Assembly (NCBI RefSeq): GCF_003258315.1
Contig: NZ_CP030032.1
Location: 4,981,684 to 5,045,683 of the forward strand
Source of the DNA: Bradymonas sediminis
Lineage (GTDB): Bacteria; Myxococcota_A; Bradymonadia; Bradymonadales; Bradymonadaceae
Reading direction: 5' to 3'
DNA length: 64,000 nucleotides
The first letter of the stretch is position 1; each line of letters opens with the position of its first letter. The notes under the pieces were generated by a model. That model was not told the origin of the DNA, ran no database searches, and saw only the letters and a program-made list of their open reading frames with translations. Both the position numbers and the translations under genes were made by a program. This document shows, piece after piece, positions 26,316 through 36,991 of the stretch.

Positions 26316-27293
26316 TTAGCCCTCGGTCGAGGCTTCGGTCGAGATTTCGGGCAGCGGTTTTTTTCGCTTGGGTAACAGCGGGCTGGCAAGGGCGATGACG
26401 ACGTTGACGACCGCGCCGACGAGCAAACCAAAGACCCCCGGGAGGAGGATGCCGACCACGGTGCTCAGCGGTCCGGTCGCGGCGGCCCAGGCGTTTAGCA
26501 GGTCGCCGATCGCGTGGATATTATGGGCATAGAGCCCGCCGCCCACCAAAAACATCGCGATGGTGCCGATCACGCTCAAGCTCTTCATCACCCAGGGGGC
26601 CGCGCGCAACATGCCGCGTCCGATGGCGTGCAGGATGCGCGTCATCACGCCGTCGCCTTTGCGTTGCGTAAGGTAGAGCCCCACATTGTCGATCTTCACG
26701 ATGCCCGCGACCAGCCCGTAAACCGCGCCGGTGGCGACGGCGGAAATTGCGGCGAGGACGCCCAATTGCACCGGCAGGGATTGGGTCGACACGACGCCCA
26801 GGGTCAGCACGACGATCTCGGCCGACAGGATAAAGTCGGTGCGGATTGCTCCTTTGACCCGCTCTTTTTCGTAGGCGACCATATCGACCGGAGGCAGCAC
26901 CTTGGCCGCCTGCTTGGGGTCGAATTCGCCCGCCGGTTTGGCGTCCTTATGCTTCTTTTTGAAGAAATAATGATAGACCTTATGGAAGCCCTCATAGCAT
27001 AAAAATGTGCCGCCAATCAGCAATAGGACCGGGATAATCTGGGGTAAAAACGCGCTGATAAGCAGGGCCGCCGGCACCAGGATGACCTTATTAAGCGCGG
27101 CGCCCTTGCAGACCGCCCAGACCACCGGCCACTCGCGCTCCTGGCCCATGCCGGTAACCTGCTCGGCGTTTAGGGCGAGGTCGTCGCCGAGGACGCCGGC
27201 GGTTTGTTTGACCGCGACGCGGGTCATCACCGAGATATCGTCGAGCAGCGTGGCGACATCGTCGAGCAGCGCAAAAAAGCTAAATCCGGCCAT
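26316..27293 (-). CDS. DUF808 (YedI-like) inner-membrane protein
   Basis: The 325-residue protein begins MAGFSFFALLDDVATLLDDI and continues with KQTAGVLGDDLALNAEQVTG. Both are hallmarks of the DUF808/YedI family. Later conserved parts are GGTFLCYEGFHKV, VKGAIRTDFILSAEIVV and the glycine-rich C-terminal helices. The family is a predicted integral membrane protein of unknown function. A charged linker (KKKHKDAKPAGEFDPKQ) separates the second pair of helices. It converges on the MFS gene with a 24-base gap. Confidence 0.9.
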   Translation of the reverse strand: MAGFSFFALLDDVATLLDDISVMTRVAVKQTAGVLGDDLALNAEQVTGMGQEREWPVVWAVCKGAALNKVILVPAALLISAFLPQIIPVLLLIGGTFLCYEGFHKVYHYFFKKKHKDAKPAGEFDPKQAAKVLPPVDMVAYEKERVKGAIRTDFILSAEIVVLTLGVVSTQSLPVQLGVLAAISAVATGAVYGLVAGIVKIDNVGLYLTQRKGDGVMTRILHAIGRGMLRAAPWVMKSLSVIGTIAMFLVGGGLYAHNIHAIGDLLNAWAAATGPLSTVVGILLPGVFGLLVGAVVNVVIALASPLLPKRKKPLPEISTEASTEG

Positions 27294-27328
27294 AATCTAA
27301 GGTCCTGATGCGGGTATCTAATTTGAGT

Positions 27329-28387
27329 TTATTTGTTCTCAAGCCACTGAGCGATGAGCGGCCATGTTTCAATTTCTGCGTTTTTTCCGACCATAAATCC
27401 CCAATGGCCGTAATGCTCGCGCGTGCGCCCTTCGCCAGGTGAATCCGGCCCGAGGATGATGCTGTGGGCCGCGGGGCCCAGGCGTCTGGCGGTGCTTACG
27501 ACAGATGCTGCCGAGACCTGTGCGTCTCGGCTTCCGCCGAGTATGCGCAGCGGGAATGGGAAATTCGCCCCGTTTTCGAGCAGGCAATAGCCGTCGTCAA
27601 GTTTAATGCCGCCGGGCTCCAAAAGCCCCGACAGCGAGACGAGCAGGCTCGCCGGGATATCCTCGAAGCAATTGGCGTAGAGCTCGCGATGCGCCTGCCC
27701 CTCGATATTGGTCGGCCACACCTGAAATGGCGCCCCGACGCGCACCGCGCGCCCGACCGCCGGCGCGAATCCGCGCATGATGGAGCGAAAGGGGATGATC
27801 CCGAGGCGGTCGAAGGCCGGACGGATCTTGAGCAACTGAGACATGCCGCGCCTGGGGTCCTCGAACTCCAGCGCGCTGCCCAGCGCGATCGCCTGGCCGA
27901 TCGGCGCCGATGGGTTCAAAATCCCGTAGGACATCAGCAGCATGCCGCCCATGCTATGGCCGATCCAGTGGATCTTCTCGCTGCTGGCGTGCTGCTGAAT
28001 CGTGGCGATAATTGCCGGCAAATCATAGCGAAGATAGTCGCTATAGCGCCAACCCACGCCGTGAAATTGGCTATCGCCGTGGCCGCGAAGCTCCGGCAGC
28101 CACACATCGAATCCGCGCCGCGTCAGCCACTCGGCCAGGGAGCGCCCGCGGAAATGAAAGCCCCGGTGGTTGGCGGCCAGCCCGTGCAATAACATCACCG
28201 CGGGGCGCGCGACGCCCGCCACCGCGTCGACATACCCAAAGGGGCGCACCCGGCGCAGCGCCAGGATAAGCCCGTCTTCGGTTCTGACTTCGTAGTGCTC
28301 GGCGCGCCCCGGCGCCTGAATATAGGCTTGCCACGGGCGCTTCAGATCGAGCAGCGGAAGAAATTTAGGATTCGGTTGGTTTTCCAT
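27329..28387 (-). CDS. Alpha/beta hydrolase
   Basis: The 352-residue protein has the nucleophile elbow GHSMGG, an oxyanion region VMLLHGLAANHRGF, the strand-helix LPELRGHGDSQF, and a late His in REHYGHWGF suited to complete the triad. It resembles lipase/esterase-type hydrolases that act on hydrophobic esters, including polyester depolymerase relatives, but substrate cannot be read. The ATG at 28387 is preferred to the frame start at 28507 because the first 40 residues of the longer form look non-coding. No signal peptide. It is 35 bases downstream of the DUF808 gene. Confidence 0.82.
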   Translation of the reverse strand: MENQPNPKFLPLLDLKRPWQAYIQAPGRAEHYEVRTEDGLILALRRVRPFGYVDAVAGVARPAVMLLHGLAANHRGFHFRGRSLAEWLTRRGFDVWLPELRGHGDSQFHGVGWRYSDYLRYDLPAIIATIQQHASSEKIHWIGHSMGGMLLMSYGILNPSAPIGQAIALGSALEFEDPRRGMSQLLKIRPAFDRLGIIPFRSIMRGFAPAVGRAVRVGAPFQVWPTNIEGQAHRELYANCFEDIPASLLVSLSGLLEPGGIKLDDGYCLLENGANFPFPLRILGGSRDAQVSAASVVSTARRLGPAAHSIILGPDSPGEGRTREHYGHWGFMVGKNAEIETWPLIAQWLENK

Positions 28388-28721
28388 GGCTGGCGAGTAT
28401 GTCCTGCGAATGGCGAAATTTCCAGCATCCATCGAATTGGGCGGCCATAAATAGCGCCCGAGATCCCCGAATGCAAATCTGTGCGGAGGCGGCGAGGCTA
28501 GACTCAAAAGCCGTGTTACGGTACACGATTTGCTTGCGGTGCCCGCTCCGCGTTTGAATCATGTCGGGGTGTGCCAATTTTCGGCGCATCTTCGATATCC
28601 TCAGGGTGAGCGCGCTTCCAAAAAACGTGAAAAAGAATCGGCGCTTTGCGTCATCTTCGAATAAATTAATTGTCTAATTTCGACCCGCCGAAACGACCCC
28701 GGCAACATCAGAGAGGCCCTT
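28388..28721. other. Gene-free interval between divergent hydrolase and ileS genes
   Basis: I see no gene in these 334 bases. An AT-rich patch at about 28658-28682 just upstream of ileS may carry its promoter. I looked for a T-box leader before ileS and saw no convincing T-box sequence. Confidence 0.55.
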
Positions 28722-31637
28722 GTGGCAACGGATTATAAAGCCAGTCTTAATCTTCCGAAAACTGATTTCCCCATGCGTGCAAGCCTGGCCGAGCGCGAGC
28801 CCGAACAGGTCGCGCAATGGGAGGAGAAAGCCATCTATAAGAAGATGGTAGCGCGACGTATGGAGCAAGGCGCCGAGCGCTTTATCCTGCACGACGGCCC
28901 TCCCTACGCCAACGGCAACATTCACCACGGGCATATTCTCAATAAGACGCTCAAAGATTTTGTGGTCAAATACCAGAATCTCGCCGGCAATCTTTGCGAA
29001 TATGTGCCGGGTTGGGACTGCCACGGGCTGCCGATTGAGCATCAGGTGGATCAGAATCTGGGCGAGAAAAAACGCGAGATGTCGAAGGTCGAGATCCGCC
29101 AGGCCTGCCGCGAATACGCGGATAAATGGGTCGGCGTGCAGGCCAGCGAGTTCCGTCGCACGATGGCGTTTGGCGCCTGGGACGATCCCTATAAGACGAT
29201 GTCCTACGACTATGAGGCGACCACGCTTCGTACGCTGGGGCGTTTCTTCGAGAAGGGCATCGTCTACCGCGGCCTCAAGCCAGTGCATTGGGATTGGGAC
29301 GCGCAGACCGCCCTGGCCGAGGCTGAGGTCGAGTATGACGAATTTCGCACTGAGCATGTCTATGTGAAATTCCCGATCGCGGAGTTGCCCGAGAATTTGG
29401 CCGCCAAGGTCGAGGGCAAAGAGACCTTCGTGGTCATCTGGACCACCACCCCCTGGACGCTGCCGGCGAACCTCGCCATCGCCCTTCATCCCGAGCTTAA
29501 ATACCAGCTCGTCGCCAGCGGCGACGAGGTCTATGTCCTGGCCGAAGGGCTGCGCGAAAAGGTCTTGGAAGACTGCGCGATTGATGCAGAAGCCGTTGAG
29601 ATCCTTGAGACTTTCGAGGGGCGTGAGCTCGTCGGTGAGATCGGCGCGGGCTTCGGTGAACAGGACGGCGTGCGCCATCGCTTCGCCGCGAGTCACCCCT
29701 GGATCGAGCGTGAATCGCCGCTTTTGCCGGCCGATTATGTCACCCTCGAGCAGGGCACCGGTTGCGTGCACACCGCGCCCGGCCACGGTCAGGAGGACTA
29801 TGTGCTCGGCCAGGAGTTTGGCCTCGACGTCCTCTGCCCGGTGAACCAATCCGGCAAATATAATATCGACCTTGAGATCGAGGCCGACAAAGGTCCGATG
29901 AACCTGCGCGGCGTGCATGTCTTCGGCGCCAATAAGGTCATCCCGCAGCACCTGGCCAAGCTCAACCGCCTGCTCAACCAGCCGGGCGAGCGCATCGTGA
30001 TTGAGCGCTATCCGCATGGCTGGCGCTCCAAAAAGCCGATCATCTTCCGCGCGACCACCCAGTGGTTCATCGCCATGGAGCCGGAGTCCGCGGGCAATCC
30101 CGACGGCTTCCGTCTGCGCGAGGCTGCGCTCAAAGAGATCGAGAATGTGCAATGGGTGCCCGGTTGGGGACAAGATCGCATCGAGGGCATGGTCAAGGGA
30201 CGCCCGGACTGGTGTATCAGCCGCCAGCGCTCCTGGGGCGTGCCGATCACGGCGATGTATTGCAACGATTGCGACGCGTCGATCGCGACCCGCGAGCTCG
30301 CCGATTACGTGGCCGATATGGTCGAAGAGGGCGGCGCGGATGTGTGGTTTGACCGCGAGCCCAAAGACCTGTTGCCCCCGGGGACGACCTGCCCGGGCTG
30401 TGGCGGCACCGATTTTTGCAAGGAAGAAGACATCCTGGACGTCTGGTTTGACTCCGGTGTTTCCTGGGCGGCCGTGCTGGAGACCAAGCTCGGCTGGGGC
30501 GATGTCGCCGACCTCTATCTTGAGGGCAGCGACCAGCACCGCGGTTGGTTCCAATCCAGCCTTTTGTGCAGCGTCGGAACCCGCGGAAACTCCCCGTATA
30601 AAGCCTGCCTGACCCACGGCTTTGTCACCGATAAGCAGGGGCGTAAATACTCGAAATCCTCCAAAAATTTCGAGCCGCCCGAGAAGATGATCGAGAAATA
30701 CGGCGCCGAGATCCTGCGCCTGTGGGTCGCCAGCGTCGACTATCGCGGCGATATCTCCTTGAGCGACGAGATCCTCAAGCGCGTCGCCGACGCCTACCGT
30801 AAGATCCGCAACACGTCGCGCTTCCTGCTCGGAAACCTGGACGGGTATACCCCGGACAAAGCGGTGGCCTACGACGACCTCTATGAGATCGATAAATGGG
30901 TGCTGCACCGCACCGCCGAGACGATCGAGCGCATGCGCGAGGCGTATCAGGACTATCAATTCCACACGATTTACCACACGCTTTTGCAATTTATGACGGT
31001 CGACCTGTCGAGCATCTATATGGATGTGACCAAGGACCGCATCTATTGCGAAGCGCCCGACGGGCCCAAGCGCCTGGCCGCGCAGACCGCGTACGCGGGC
31101 GTGCTCAACGCGCTGGTTCGCGCGATGGCGCCGATCCTCTCGTTCACCGCGGAGGAAGTCTGGCAATATCTGCCGCATAGCGCCGATGAGCCGGAGTCGG
31201 TCTTCTTGGCCGACTTCCCCGAGACCCCGGCCGAGTGGACCAACCCGGAGCTCGCCGAGCGATGGGAGCGCTTGCTGGAGGTGCGCCAGGAGGTGCAGCG
31301 CGCCCTCGAAGAAAAACGCGTGCCGCGTAAGCAGAAGAAGCCCGGCCAGATTGGCAGCAGTCAGGAAGCGCATATCCGCATCCACGCCACCGGCGAGACT
31401 CTGGAGTTGTTGCGGGATTATTCCGGGCAACTCGACGCGTTATGCATCGTCAGCTACGCCGACGTGCTCGAAGGAGAACCGTCTGAGGCCGATAAATTGG
31501 TCGAGGTCGAGGTTGAGCCGGCCGATGGGAAGAAATGCCCGCGTTGCTGGAATTATTGGATTGCGCCTACGAGCGATGACGAAACCTGCAAACGCTGCGC
31601 ATCGGTCGTGGACGAGCTAAACGCGGAAAACACATGA
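28722..31637 (+). CDS. ileS: Isoleucyl-tRNA synthetase
   Basis: This enzyme charges tRNA-Ile. The 971-residue protein has the class I motif as HHGH (PPYANGNIHHGHILNK), the editing domain (TTPWTLPANLAIALHP), WFDSGVSW, and a C-terminal zinc finger CPRCWNYW...CKRC. The second signature is KYSKS at residues 642-646 (QGRKYSKSSKNF) rather than the common KMSKS. The start is GTG 28722 with GAGAGG upstream. Its stop overlaps the start of lspA (ATGA), so the two are translationally coupled. Confidence 0.96.
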   Translation: MATDYKASLNLPKTDFPMRASLAEREPEQVAQWEEKAIYKKMVARRMEQGAERFILHDGPPYANGNIHHGHILNKTLKDFVVKYQNLAGNLCEYVPGWDCHGLPIEHQVDQNLGEKKREMSKVEIRQACREYADKWVGVQASEFRRTMAFGAWDDPYKTMSYDYEATTLRTLGRFFEKGIVYRGLKPVHWDWDAQTALAEAEVEYDEFRTEHVYVKFPIAELPENLAAKVEGKETFVVIWTTTPWTLPANLAIALHPELKYQLVASGDEVYVLAEGLREKVLEDCAIDAEAVEILETFEGRELVGEIGAGFGEQDGVRHRFAASHPWIERESPLLPADYVTLEQGTGCVHTAPGHGQEDYVLGQEFGLDVLCPVNQSGKYNIDLEIEADKGPMNLRGVHVFGANKVIPQHLAKLNRLLNQPGERIVIERYPHGWRSKKPIIFRATTQWFIAMEPESAGNPDGFRLREAALKEIENVQWVPGWGQDRIEGMVKGRPDWCISRQRSWGVPITAMYCNDCDASIATRELADYVADMVEEGGADVWFDREPKDLLPPGTTCPGCGGTDFCKEEDILDVWFDSGVSWAAVLETKLGWGDVADLYLEGSDQHRGWFQSSLLCSVGTRGNSPYKACLTHGFVTDKQGRKYSKSSKNFEPPEKMIEKYGAEILRLWVASVDYRGDISLSDEILKRVADAYRKIRNTSRFLLGNLDGYTPDKAVAYDDLYEIDKWVLHRTAETIERMREAYQDYQFHTIYHTLLQFMTVDLSSIYMDVTKDRIYCEAPDGPKRLAAQTAYAGVLNALVRAMAPILSFTAEEVWQYLPHSADEPESVFLADFPETPAEWTNPELAERWERLLEVRQEVQRALEEKRVPRKQKKPGQIGSSQEAHIRIHATGETLELLRDYSGQLDALCIVSYADVLEGEPSEADKLVEVEVEPADGKKCPRCWNYWIAPTSDDETCKRCASVVDELNAENT

Positions 31638-32386
31638 AGCCAAATTTCACCAAATATATCATCTTCTTCCTCGTGATCCTGGTCGGCGTCGCGCTCGACC
31701 AGTGGAGCAAGGATTACGCCTCGTCGCGCCTGGCAACCCAGCGCGCCGGGTCGGTGGATCATCCGATCTATTTGCCGGTCGATGAGGCCGCCGAGGGCGC
31801 CACGGTGCAGTCTTTTCTGACGGCCGAATTCGAGAGCAATACGCCCGAAGAGATCGATGCCATCGCCCGCTACCACACCGAGCGCCCCGACGGCACCAAA
31901 CTCGCCCCGGATAGCCCCGTCGACGCCCTCGACGAGATCAAGGTCACCAACCGCAAGGTGGTCGTGATTCCGGACTATTGGGATTATCAATATACCGAGA
32001 ACCCGGGCGCCGCGTTTGGCATCCTGGCCGACGGTCACGAGGATTGGCGCGTGCCGTTTTTCGTCATCGTCAGCCTGCTGGCGGTCTTGATGATTCTCTT
32101 TATATTGCGCGGGGTTCTGCCCGATCAGCGCATGATGATCTGGGGGCTTAGCTTTATCGCGTCGGGCGCCATCGGTAACTTTATCGACCGCATTCGCTTT
32201 GGCTATGTGATCGACTTTATCGTGTGGAAATATACCGACGCCTATCGCTGGCCGACCTTCAATATCGCCGACGCGCTGATCTGCATCGGCGTGGGTTTGA
32301 TGGCCATCGAGTTGATCCGCGACGCGTTTCGACCGCACCCAGAAGACCCCTCGAAACCGGCTGAGCCGGCTGAGCAGGTTGGCTGA
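31634..32386 (+). CDS. lspA: Lipoprotein signal peptidase (signal peptidase II), enlarged
   Basis: LspA cleaves the signal peptide of prolipoproteins in the inner membrane. The catalytic aspartates lie in YVIDFIVW and FNIADALICIG, and YTENPGAAFGIL and GNFIDRIRFG are conserved. At 250 residues it is much longer than the usual 160 or so. The excess is an acidic periplasmic insert between helix 1 and the TENPGAAF motif (about residues 35-115), plus a Pro/Glu-rich tail. It overlaps ileS by 4 bases and the next gene by 1 base (TGATG), forming a tight operon. The window encodes several lipoproteins that would be its substrates. Confidence 0.95.
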   Translation: MKPNFTKYIIFFLVILVGVALDQWSKDYASSRLATQRAGSVDHPIYLPVDEAAEGATVQSFLTAEFESNTPEEIDAIARYHTERPDGTKLAPDSPVDALDEIKVTNRKVVVIPDYWDYQYTENPGAAFGILADGHEDWRVPFFVIVSLLAVLMILFILRGVLPDQRMMIWGLSFIASGAIGNFIDRIRFGYVIDFIVWKYTDAYRWPTFNIADALICIGVGLMAIELIRDAFRPHPEDPSKPAEPAEQVG

Positions 32387-34458
32387 TGTTGCGCACCCCT
32401 TCGACGCGATTTGCATCAAAATCGCTCGCTATTCTCGGCGCGGCTCTCCTCTTGGGGGTCGCGCCGCGGCTCGTTCTTGCCGAAGATTCTGGCGCAGAAG
32501 ATGAGGATTATACGGTCAAAACCGTGACCTCGGCCGAGGCGTCGGTCGAGGACCGCCGCGTGCCATCGGGCTTCGTGACCCGCGTGCGCGTAGACGACGC
32601 CGCGCGCTACGGGCGAGACCTCAGCGATGTCTTGGAGGAAGTCCCGGGCGTCAATATGCGCCGAAGCGCGGGCTTCGGGCGCCCGGCCTTCGCGTCGGTG
32701 CGGGGTGGTAATTCGCGCCAACTCTCGGTCTCACTCAATGGCATGCGCGTGCGCGCGCCGGCCGGCATTGGCTTTGATATCGGCAGCTTATCGCTCGCCG
32801 GGCTGGACTCGGCGGATGTCTACCGCGGGCCGGCCGCCGTGGTGCAGGGCAGCGGGGGCTTGAGCGGGGCGTTGGACTTGCGCACGCGGCTGCCCCAGGG
32901 CAGCGGCGAATCGCTGAGCGCGACCGCGATGGGCGGGAGTTTTGGGACCTATGGGCTGGCCGCGAACAGCACGTTTTCGCGCCCCGACTACGCGATGCGC
33001 CTCGACGCGAATTGGCAGCAGAGCGCGGGCGACTTTGACTTTATCGACGCCCAGGGGACCCGCCATCAGCGCGTCAATAATGACCATTGGACCCTCGGGC
33101 TCAACGGGGCGGGGCGCGTTGATTTGGGGGCGCACGCGCTGCGCCCGCTGCTCAGCTACGAGATGGGCGAGGGCGGGGCGCCCGGGCCGAGTGAGTTCCA
33201 GGAGCGCTACCGCGACGCGCGCCTCGAGCAGGACCGCCTCATCGCTCAATTGGGGTGGGAGCGCCCGGCGCTCCTCGCCGCCGACTGGGGCGCGGTCGAT
33301 GCGCGCGCCCTCGCCGGGTATCAGCGCCGCGGGACGGCCTACGAGAATCCCGACGGGTTTCTGGGGAGCAGCGAGGTCGCGGACGCCTCGACCGTCGAGA
33401 GCGTGGTGTTCAACGCCGAGAGCGGTATTTGGCTCGACTTTGGCAATATGATTCACGTGAATCTTGAGGGGCGCCGCGAGGTCTACGGGGCGACGCATCG
33501 CGTGGATTATGCGAGCTCGCGCGAGGATTCGGCCATCGACGCGACCCGCAATACTTTTGGCGCCGCGCTCTCCAATGAGCTGCTGCTGGGCGGTGAGGCG
33601 CTGAGTCTGGTCGCGGGGCTTCGGGCCGAATATATCGGCGATGAATCGACGCCATTGGGCCAGGTTTCGGGGGGCGAATCGACGACGACCCGAAGTTGGA
33701 CGCCGCTGATGCCGTCCTTCGGCGCGTTGTGGCGCGCGAGGCGCTGGCTCAAGGTGAAGGGCAATATCGCCCAGACCTTTCGGGCCCCGGATTTTGACGA
33801 GTTATACCTCGACATGGCCGGCGTGCGCGGGCGCAGCGACCTCGACCCCGAGCGGGCGCTGAGCTGGGACGGCGGCCTGGAATTGGGCGCCGAGAAGTCG
33901 CCGGTCGCGGCCGAACTGGTGTGGTTTCAGAGTGAGATCGAGGAGTCGATCTATTTTGTGGCGCGCACGGCGTATCTTTTCGAGGCCGCGAACCTCGGCA
34001 GCGGGCATAGCCGCGGGATCGAGGCGACGGTTCGGCTGCGGCCGCATCGGCGCATGAGCGTGCGCGGCAATTATACCTGGACTGACGCCTGGCTCGACGC
34101 GATGGCCGATGGCACGCCGGTGCCGGGGCAGCCGGCCCATCAGAGCGCGGCGCGCGCCGAAGCCGAGCTGGGCGGAAAAGGCGGAGTTGCCTGGCTCTCG
34201 AAGTTGGCGTCGGCGCGCGTTTTTGCCCAGGCGGATTGGCGCAGCCGGGTCTACCTCGATAGCTTCGCGAACCTGTATAACCCGGCGTTTTGGACGCTGG
34301 ACCTGGGCGCGTCGGTGGCGCCGCGGCCGGGCTGGGAGGTCGCGTTTAACGCCCGAAACCTCACCGATCAGCAGCGCGGCGCAGACTCGCTGCAGCGGCC
34401 GCTCCCCGGGCGCGCGTTCTACCTGTCGCTCAAAGTCGACCTCGGCGAAATACAATAA
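32386..34458 (+). CDS. TonB-dependent outer-membrane receptor
   Basis: The 690-residue protein has a signal peptide (cleavage after about residue 32, VLAEDSGA). A plug domain follows (DDAARYGRDLSDVLEEVPGV, VRGGNSRQLSVSLNGMRV, VYRGPAAVVQGSGGLSG), and then a beta-barrel rich in aromatic and glycine strands. It ends FYLSLKVDLGEIQ and lacks a C-terminal Phe. The plug-barrel layout resembles BtuB/FepA-type receptors for vitamin B12 or siderophores, but the ligand cannot be told. It overlaps lspA by one base and is the last gene of the ileS operon, ahead of a terminator. Confidence 0.92.
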   Translation: MLRTPSTRFASKSLAILGAALLLGVAPRLVLAEDSGAEDEDYTVKTVTSAEASVEDRRVPSGFVTRVRVDDAARYGRDLSDVLEEVPGVNMRRSAGFGRPAFASVRGGNSRQLSVSLNGMRVRAPAGIGFDIGSLSLAGLDSADVYRGPAAVVQGSGGLSGALDLRTRLPQGSGESLSATAMGGSFGTYGLAANSTFSRPDYAMRLDANWQQSAGDFDFIDAQGTRHQRVNNDHWTLGLNGAGRVDLGAHALRPLLSYEMGEGGAPGPSEFQERYRDARLEQDRLIAQLGWERPALLAADWGAVDARALAGYQRRGTAYENPDGFLGSSEVADASTVESVVFNAESGIWLDFGNMIHVNLEGRREVYGATHRVDYASSREDSAIDATRNTFGAALSNELLLGGEALSLVAGLRAEYIGDESTPLGQVSGGESTTTRSWTPLMPSFGALWRARRWLKVKGNIAQTFRAPDFDELYLDMAGVRGRSDLDPERALSWDGGLELGAEKSPVAAELVWFQSEIEESIYFVARTAYLFEAANLGSGHSRGIEATVRLRPHRRMSVRGNYTWTDAWLDAMADGTPVPGQPAHQSAARAEAELGGKGGVAWLSKLASARVFAQADWRSRVYLDSFANLYNPAFWTLDLGASVAPRPGWEVAFNARNLTDQQRGADSLQRPLPGRAFYLSLKVDLGEIQ

Positions 34459-34462
34459 AAAA

Positions 34463-34490
34463 GCCCGCGCGGAGTCTCCTCCGCGCGGGC
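34463..34490. terminator. Bidirectional terminator between the TonB receptor and ahcY
   Basis: Perfect 12-base arms GCCCGCGCGGAG (34463-34474) and CTCCGCGCGGGC (34479-34490) enclose TCTC. An A-run lies on the left, which becomes a U-run for ahcY transcripts, and a weaker T-rich tail lies on the right. Confidence 0.9.
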
Positions 34491-34526
34491 CAATCTTTTG
34501 CTACCTAAGCCGACTTCGGCTCAAGA

Positions 34527-36020
<1,494 letters not shown>

Positions 36021-36212
36021 GCTGCGATCTCCCAATATGTGTTGCGTTTTTTAAGAAGCGTATCTTGTGAATTCGATTGGAGTATTTGAGACAATGCCCA
36101 TGGCTACCGCTCAAATATGGGGCGTTGTTAGCGGTTTCGGGGAGGCGGGTCAATCCGCGATGAAATCGCGCTTCTTTTTGGCGCGATGCCCGACATTAAA
36201 AGGAGCGGACAC

Positions 36213-36244
36213 AACGAAGCGCGGTCCTAAGACCGCGCTTCGTT
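36213..36244 (-). terminator. Strong hairpin downstream of the ECF sigma gene
   Basis: The arms AACGAAGCGCGGTC and GACCGCGCTTCGTT pair perfectly over 14 bases around a 4-base loop, 43 bases after the stop codon of the minus-strand sigma gene. The U-run on that strand is weak and delayed, so it could be a terminator or a 3'-end stabilising hairpin. Confidence 0.65.
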
Positions 36245-36286
36245 GGCGAATAAGAAGGGCGAGGCGGCCGCGAAGTCCGTCAGCGC

Positions 36287-36991
36287 TTAGGCGACTGCCT
36301 TCTTCTCGTCTTCGCGATGTTCCTTAAGCTTTGCCTTGCGCACCGAGCGGCGCGTGCGGTTGGAGTCCTCGTGCAGGAAGGGCTCGCGGTCGCGGATGAT
36401 GCCGCGGTCGTAGGCGGTGTCGACCAGGGCGCGGCGCATCATTTTACGCCCACGGAACAGCCGGCTCATGACCGTACCCACCGGGCAGTCCAGGATATGC
36501 GCGACTTCTTTATAGGAGAAGTCGTTGAGGTCGGCCAAGACCACGACCGTACGGAACTCCTCGGAGAGCGACCCCAGCGCGTCTTTGATGTCCTGGCTGA
36601 ACGAGCCGTGGACGACGTCCTGAGACGGGCTGTCGTAGAAGCTGGTATTCTCCCGGTTGAAGAAGAATTGCTCGATGGGGCGCAGATCGTCGGCGTTGAG
36701 GATCTCGCGCTCTTTCTTCTTGCGACGGTATTTATTGATGAACGTGTTGGTCAGGATCGTGAAGAGCCATGCGCGGCAATTGGTGCCCTGCTGGTAGCGA
36801 TCCCAGTTATTATAGGCCTTCAGGAAGGTCTCTTGGACCAGGTCCTCGGCGTCGCGCTCGTTCTTGGTGTAGCGCAGCGCGCTCGCATAGAGCTCGTCAA
36901 TATACCCCATCGCGGTATCTTGAAAAACCTGCATCTTGCTGCCTTCGGGGGCTAGGTCTGTTTCGGTGTTGAACTCGTTGATTTTTAGCAT
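36287..36991 (-). CDS. ECF-type sigma-70 family sigma factor
   Basis: The 234-residue protein has region 2 (YASALRYTKNERDAEDLVQETFLKAY, then CRAWLFTILTNTFINKYRR) and region 4 (LSEEFRTVVVLADLNDFSYKEVAHIL, VGTVMSRLFRGRKMMRRAL). It would direct RNA polymerase to a stress or envelope regulon. AAGGAG lies ahead of the ATG. After region 4 comes an unusual basic tail of about 45 residues (HEDSNRTRRSVRKAKLKEHRE). No anti-sigma gene is adjacent, so control is not evident. Confidence 0.9.
   Translation of the reverse strand: MLKINEFNTETDLAPEGSKMQVFQDTAMGYIDELYASALRYTKNERDAEDLVQETFLKAYNNWDRYQQGTNCRAWLFTILTNTFINKYRRKKKEREILNADDLRPIEQFFFNRENTSFYDSPSQDVVHGSFSQDIKDALGSLSEEFRTVVVLADLNDFSYKEVAHILDCPVGTVMSRLFRGRKMMRRALVDTAYDRGIIRDREPFLHEDSNRTRRSVRKAKLKEHREDEKKAVA

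Noticed and set aside
28674..31430. Minus-strand open frame of 918 codons
   Set aside because: It lies opposite ileS, which is unambiguous. The translation has no family character.
36021..36286. SAH riboswitch upstream of ahcY
   Set aside because: The conserved GAGGAGCG-type core and its pairing partners are not found. The only strong hairpin belongs to the end of the sigma gene.
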